From Methanoregula sp. SKADARSKE-2 (GTDB taxonomy: Archaea > Halobacteriota > Methanomicrobia > Methanomicrobiales > Methanospirillaceae): DNA of 64,000 nucleotides. The DNA is taken from assembly GCA_030919125.1 (NCBI GenBank), contig CP121470.1, positions 1,596,391-1,660,390 on the forward strand. The letters are read 5' to 3'. Below are positions 63,337 to 64,000 of the stretch, one piece after another (positions within the stretch are counted from its first letter, which is position 1; each line of letters starts with the position of its first letter). A program made the position numbers and the translations under genes. The notes below the pieces were generated by a model. The model made no database searches, was not told where the DNA came from, and worked only from the letters and a program-made list of their open reading frames with translations.

Positions 63337-64000
63337 TTATCCGGCAACGCAGGCCGGAGAGGAGACGGGGCAGGCAGATGGTTGCGATGGGAGCGCTGGA
63401 GCAGGACCTGGACCAGTAATGTTGAATACCTGTCTCGCTTCGACTGGCTCTAAGACTGCATAAAACTGAATAATGTAGGTGTCCGGTTCAAATCCCGTGA
63501 GATTCGCCAGCATCTGAAGGGAATTGATGCCGTGGGATCCCGGGGCCACGCGGATCGTACCGCTGACGGCATAATCACCCGGGCAGAGACCGCAGCTACA
63601 TCCCTTGCCATCAAATTTTTGTTTATGTACCAGCGCCAGAACATCCACCCCGGCAGGAAGGTTGGTGGAGCCGGTGATGCTGATGGTCTGGTCATTCATC
63701 TGATCTCCCGGGGGGTCGATTGTCATCCATCCTTTTTCCATGGCAACGTCGTACTGACGATACGTGTCGCGGAGACCGGGCTGGTTGAATAGACCGGTAA
63801 GGTTCTGCAGGGCATCGGTCCCATTCATGGAGCGTAAGTGTTCCACGCTGAAAAGCCGTTTTCCGTTCGTGTCAAGGAGCCATTTCTGCTCGGTATCGAC
63901 AGTGAGATCAAACAGACTGTACGAATGAGGATACTGCACAATAATATGGTAACAGCTGCTGTTCTCCACAAAGTTCAGGTTTTCGCTCGCGGGGATGATG
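63337..64000 (-). CDS. Exported surface protein, partial (N-terminus off the edge)
   Basis: The frame is open to the right edge, so only the C-terminal 220 residues or so are visible. They contain a beta-rich domain: SITGSTNLPAGVDVLALVHK, CGLCPGDYAVSGTIRVAPGS and DTYIIQFYAVLEPVEARQVF. The pattern 'G-x-T-N-L-x-x-G-x-x-x-x-x-x-V ... G-x-x-x-V ... Y-I-I-x-F' resembles the repeated extracellular domain DUF3821 of Methanomicrobiales surface proteins. A Cys-x-Cys-x2-Cys cluster sits in the loop, and a Pro/Ala/Ser-rich tail (PGPAPALPSQPSACPVSSPA) ends the protein without a membrane anchor. Family assignment is tentative. Confidence 0.5.
   Translation of the reverse strand, partial: IIPASENLNFVENSSCYHIIVQYPHSYSLFDLTVDTEQKWLLDTNGKRLFSVEHLRSMNGTDALQNLTGLFNQPGLRDTYRQYDVAMEKGWMTIDPPGDQMNDQTISITGSTNLPAGVDVLALVHKQKFDGKGCSCGLCPGDYAVSGTIRVAPGSHGINSLQMLANLTGFEPDTYIIQFYAVLEPVEARQVFNITGPGPAPALPSQPSACPVSSPACVAG

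Noticed and set aside
63480..63510. GGTTCAAATCCCGTG resembles a tRNA T-loop and acceptor end
   Set aside because: It lies within the exported-protein gene (F-E-P-D-T-Y codons on the minus strand); no cloverleaf fits.

Overview
The window is archaeal and comes from a methanogen, most likely of the order Methanomicrobiales (Methanoregula-like). The evidence is the Sep-tRNA:Cys-tRNA synthase of tRNA-dependent cysteine synthesis, coenzyme F390 synthetase next to an F420-hydrogenase (FrhA) fragment, archaeal ArfC, form III RuBisCO, a B-family DNA polymerase, short TATA-driven leaders with many leaderless starts, and GC-rich codons. No rRNA, tRNA or CRISPR array was found.

Layout. 1-5.2 kb: edge-truncated arfC, an intact IS5-type transposase, a Nudix pseudogene, and the first of two near-identical 1141-bp IS4/IS701-like elements, which lies between two broken genes (LemA-like and Yip1-like). 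5.2-16.7 kb: a membrane protein, a broken CBS-type pyrophosphatase, an aldo/keto reductase fragment, an archaeosine-related DUF5591 protein, a small helical ORF coupled to SepCysS, the ammonium transporter with an NrpR-like operator, a PPK2 kinase, thiI, DUF2150, a DUF5814-like protein and a CBS protein. 16.7-26.3 kb is accessory and decayed: transposase remnant, frameshifted MFS exporter, acyltransferase remnant, the second IS copy, one degraded and one intact radical SAM gene, a two-gene cassette of unknown function, a SnoaL-like protein and a frameshifted membrane protein. 26.5-31.2 kb: uvrA and uvrC. 31.5-45.4 kb: lipoproteins, RuBisCO, and a series of pseudogenes (IS110 fragment, PolX, HTH-PAS sensor, ABM monooxygenase, FrhA) mixed with intact genes (conserved TM-helix protein, YkgJ protein, F390 synthetase, B12-binding protein). 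45.6-60.6 kb is mostly intact housekeeping: a PLP decarboxylase, uvrB, an HD hydrolase, polB coupled to a malate dehydrogenase-type gene, pyrD-pyrK, mobA, and an HxlR regulator divergent from hybrid cluster protein. 60.8-64 kb: two decayed tandem serpins and an exported protein running off the right edge.

How the genes fit together. DNA repair and replication are prominent: UvrA, UvrC, UvrB and PolB are intact while the PolX gene is dead. Pyrimidine (PyrDK), riboflavin/F420-type (ArfC), molybdopterin (MobA), 4-thiouridine (ThiI) and Cys-tRNA synthesis are represented. Nitrogen supply is probably controlled by NrpR at the amt promoter. About fifteen to twenty pseudogenes or fragments in 64 kb, alongside intact long housekeeping genes, suggest a genome undergoing insertion-sequence-linked decay, although indel errors in the assembly could explain some single-base lesions.
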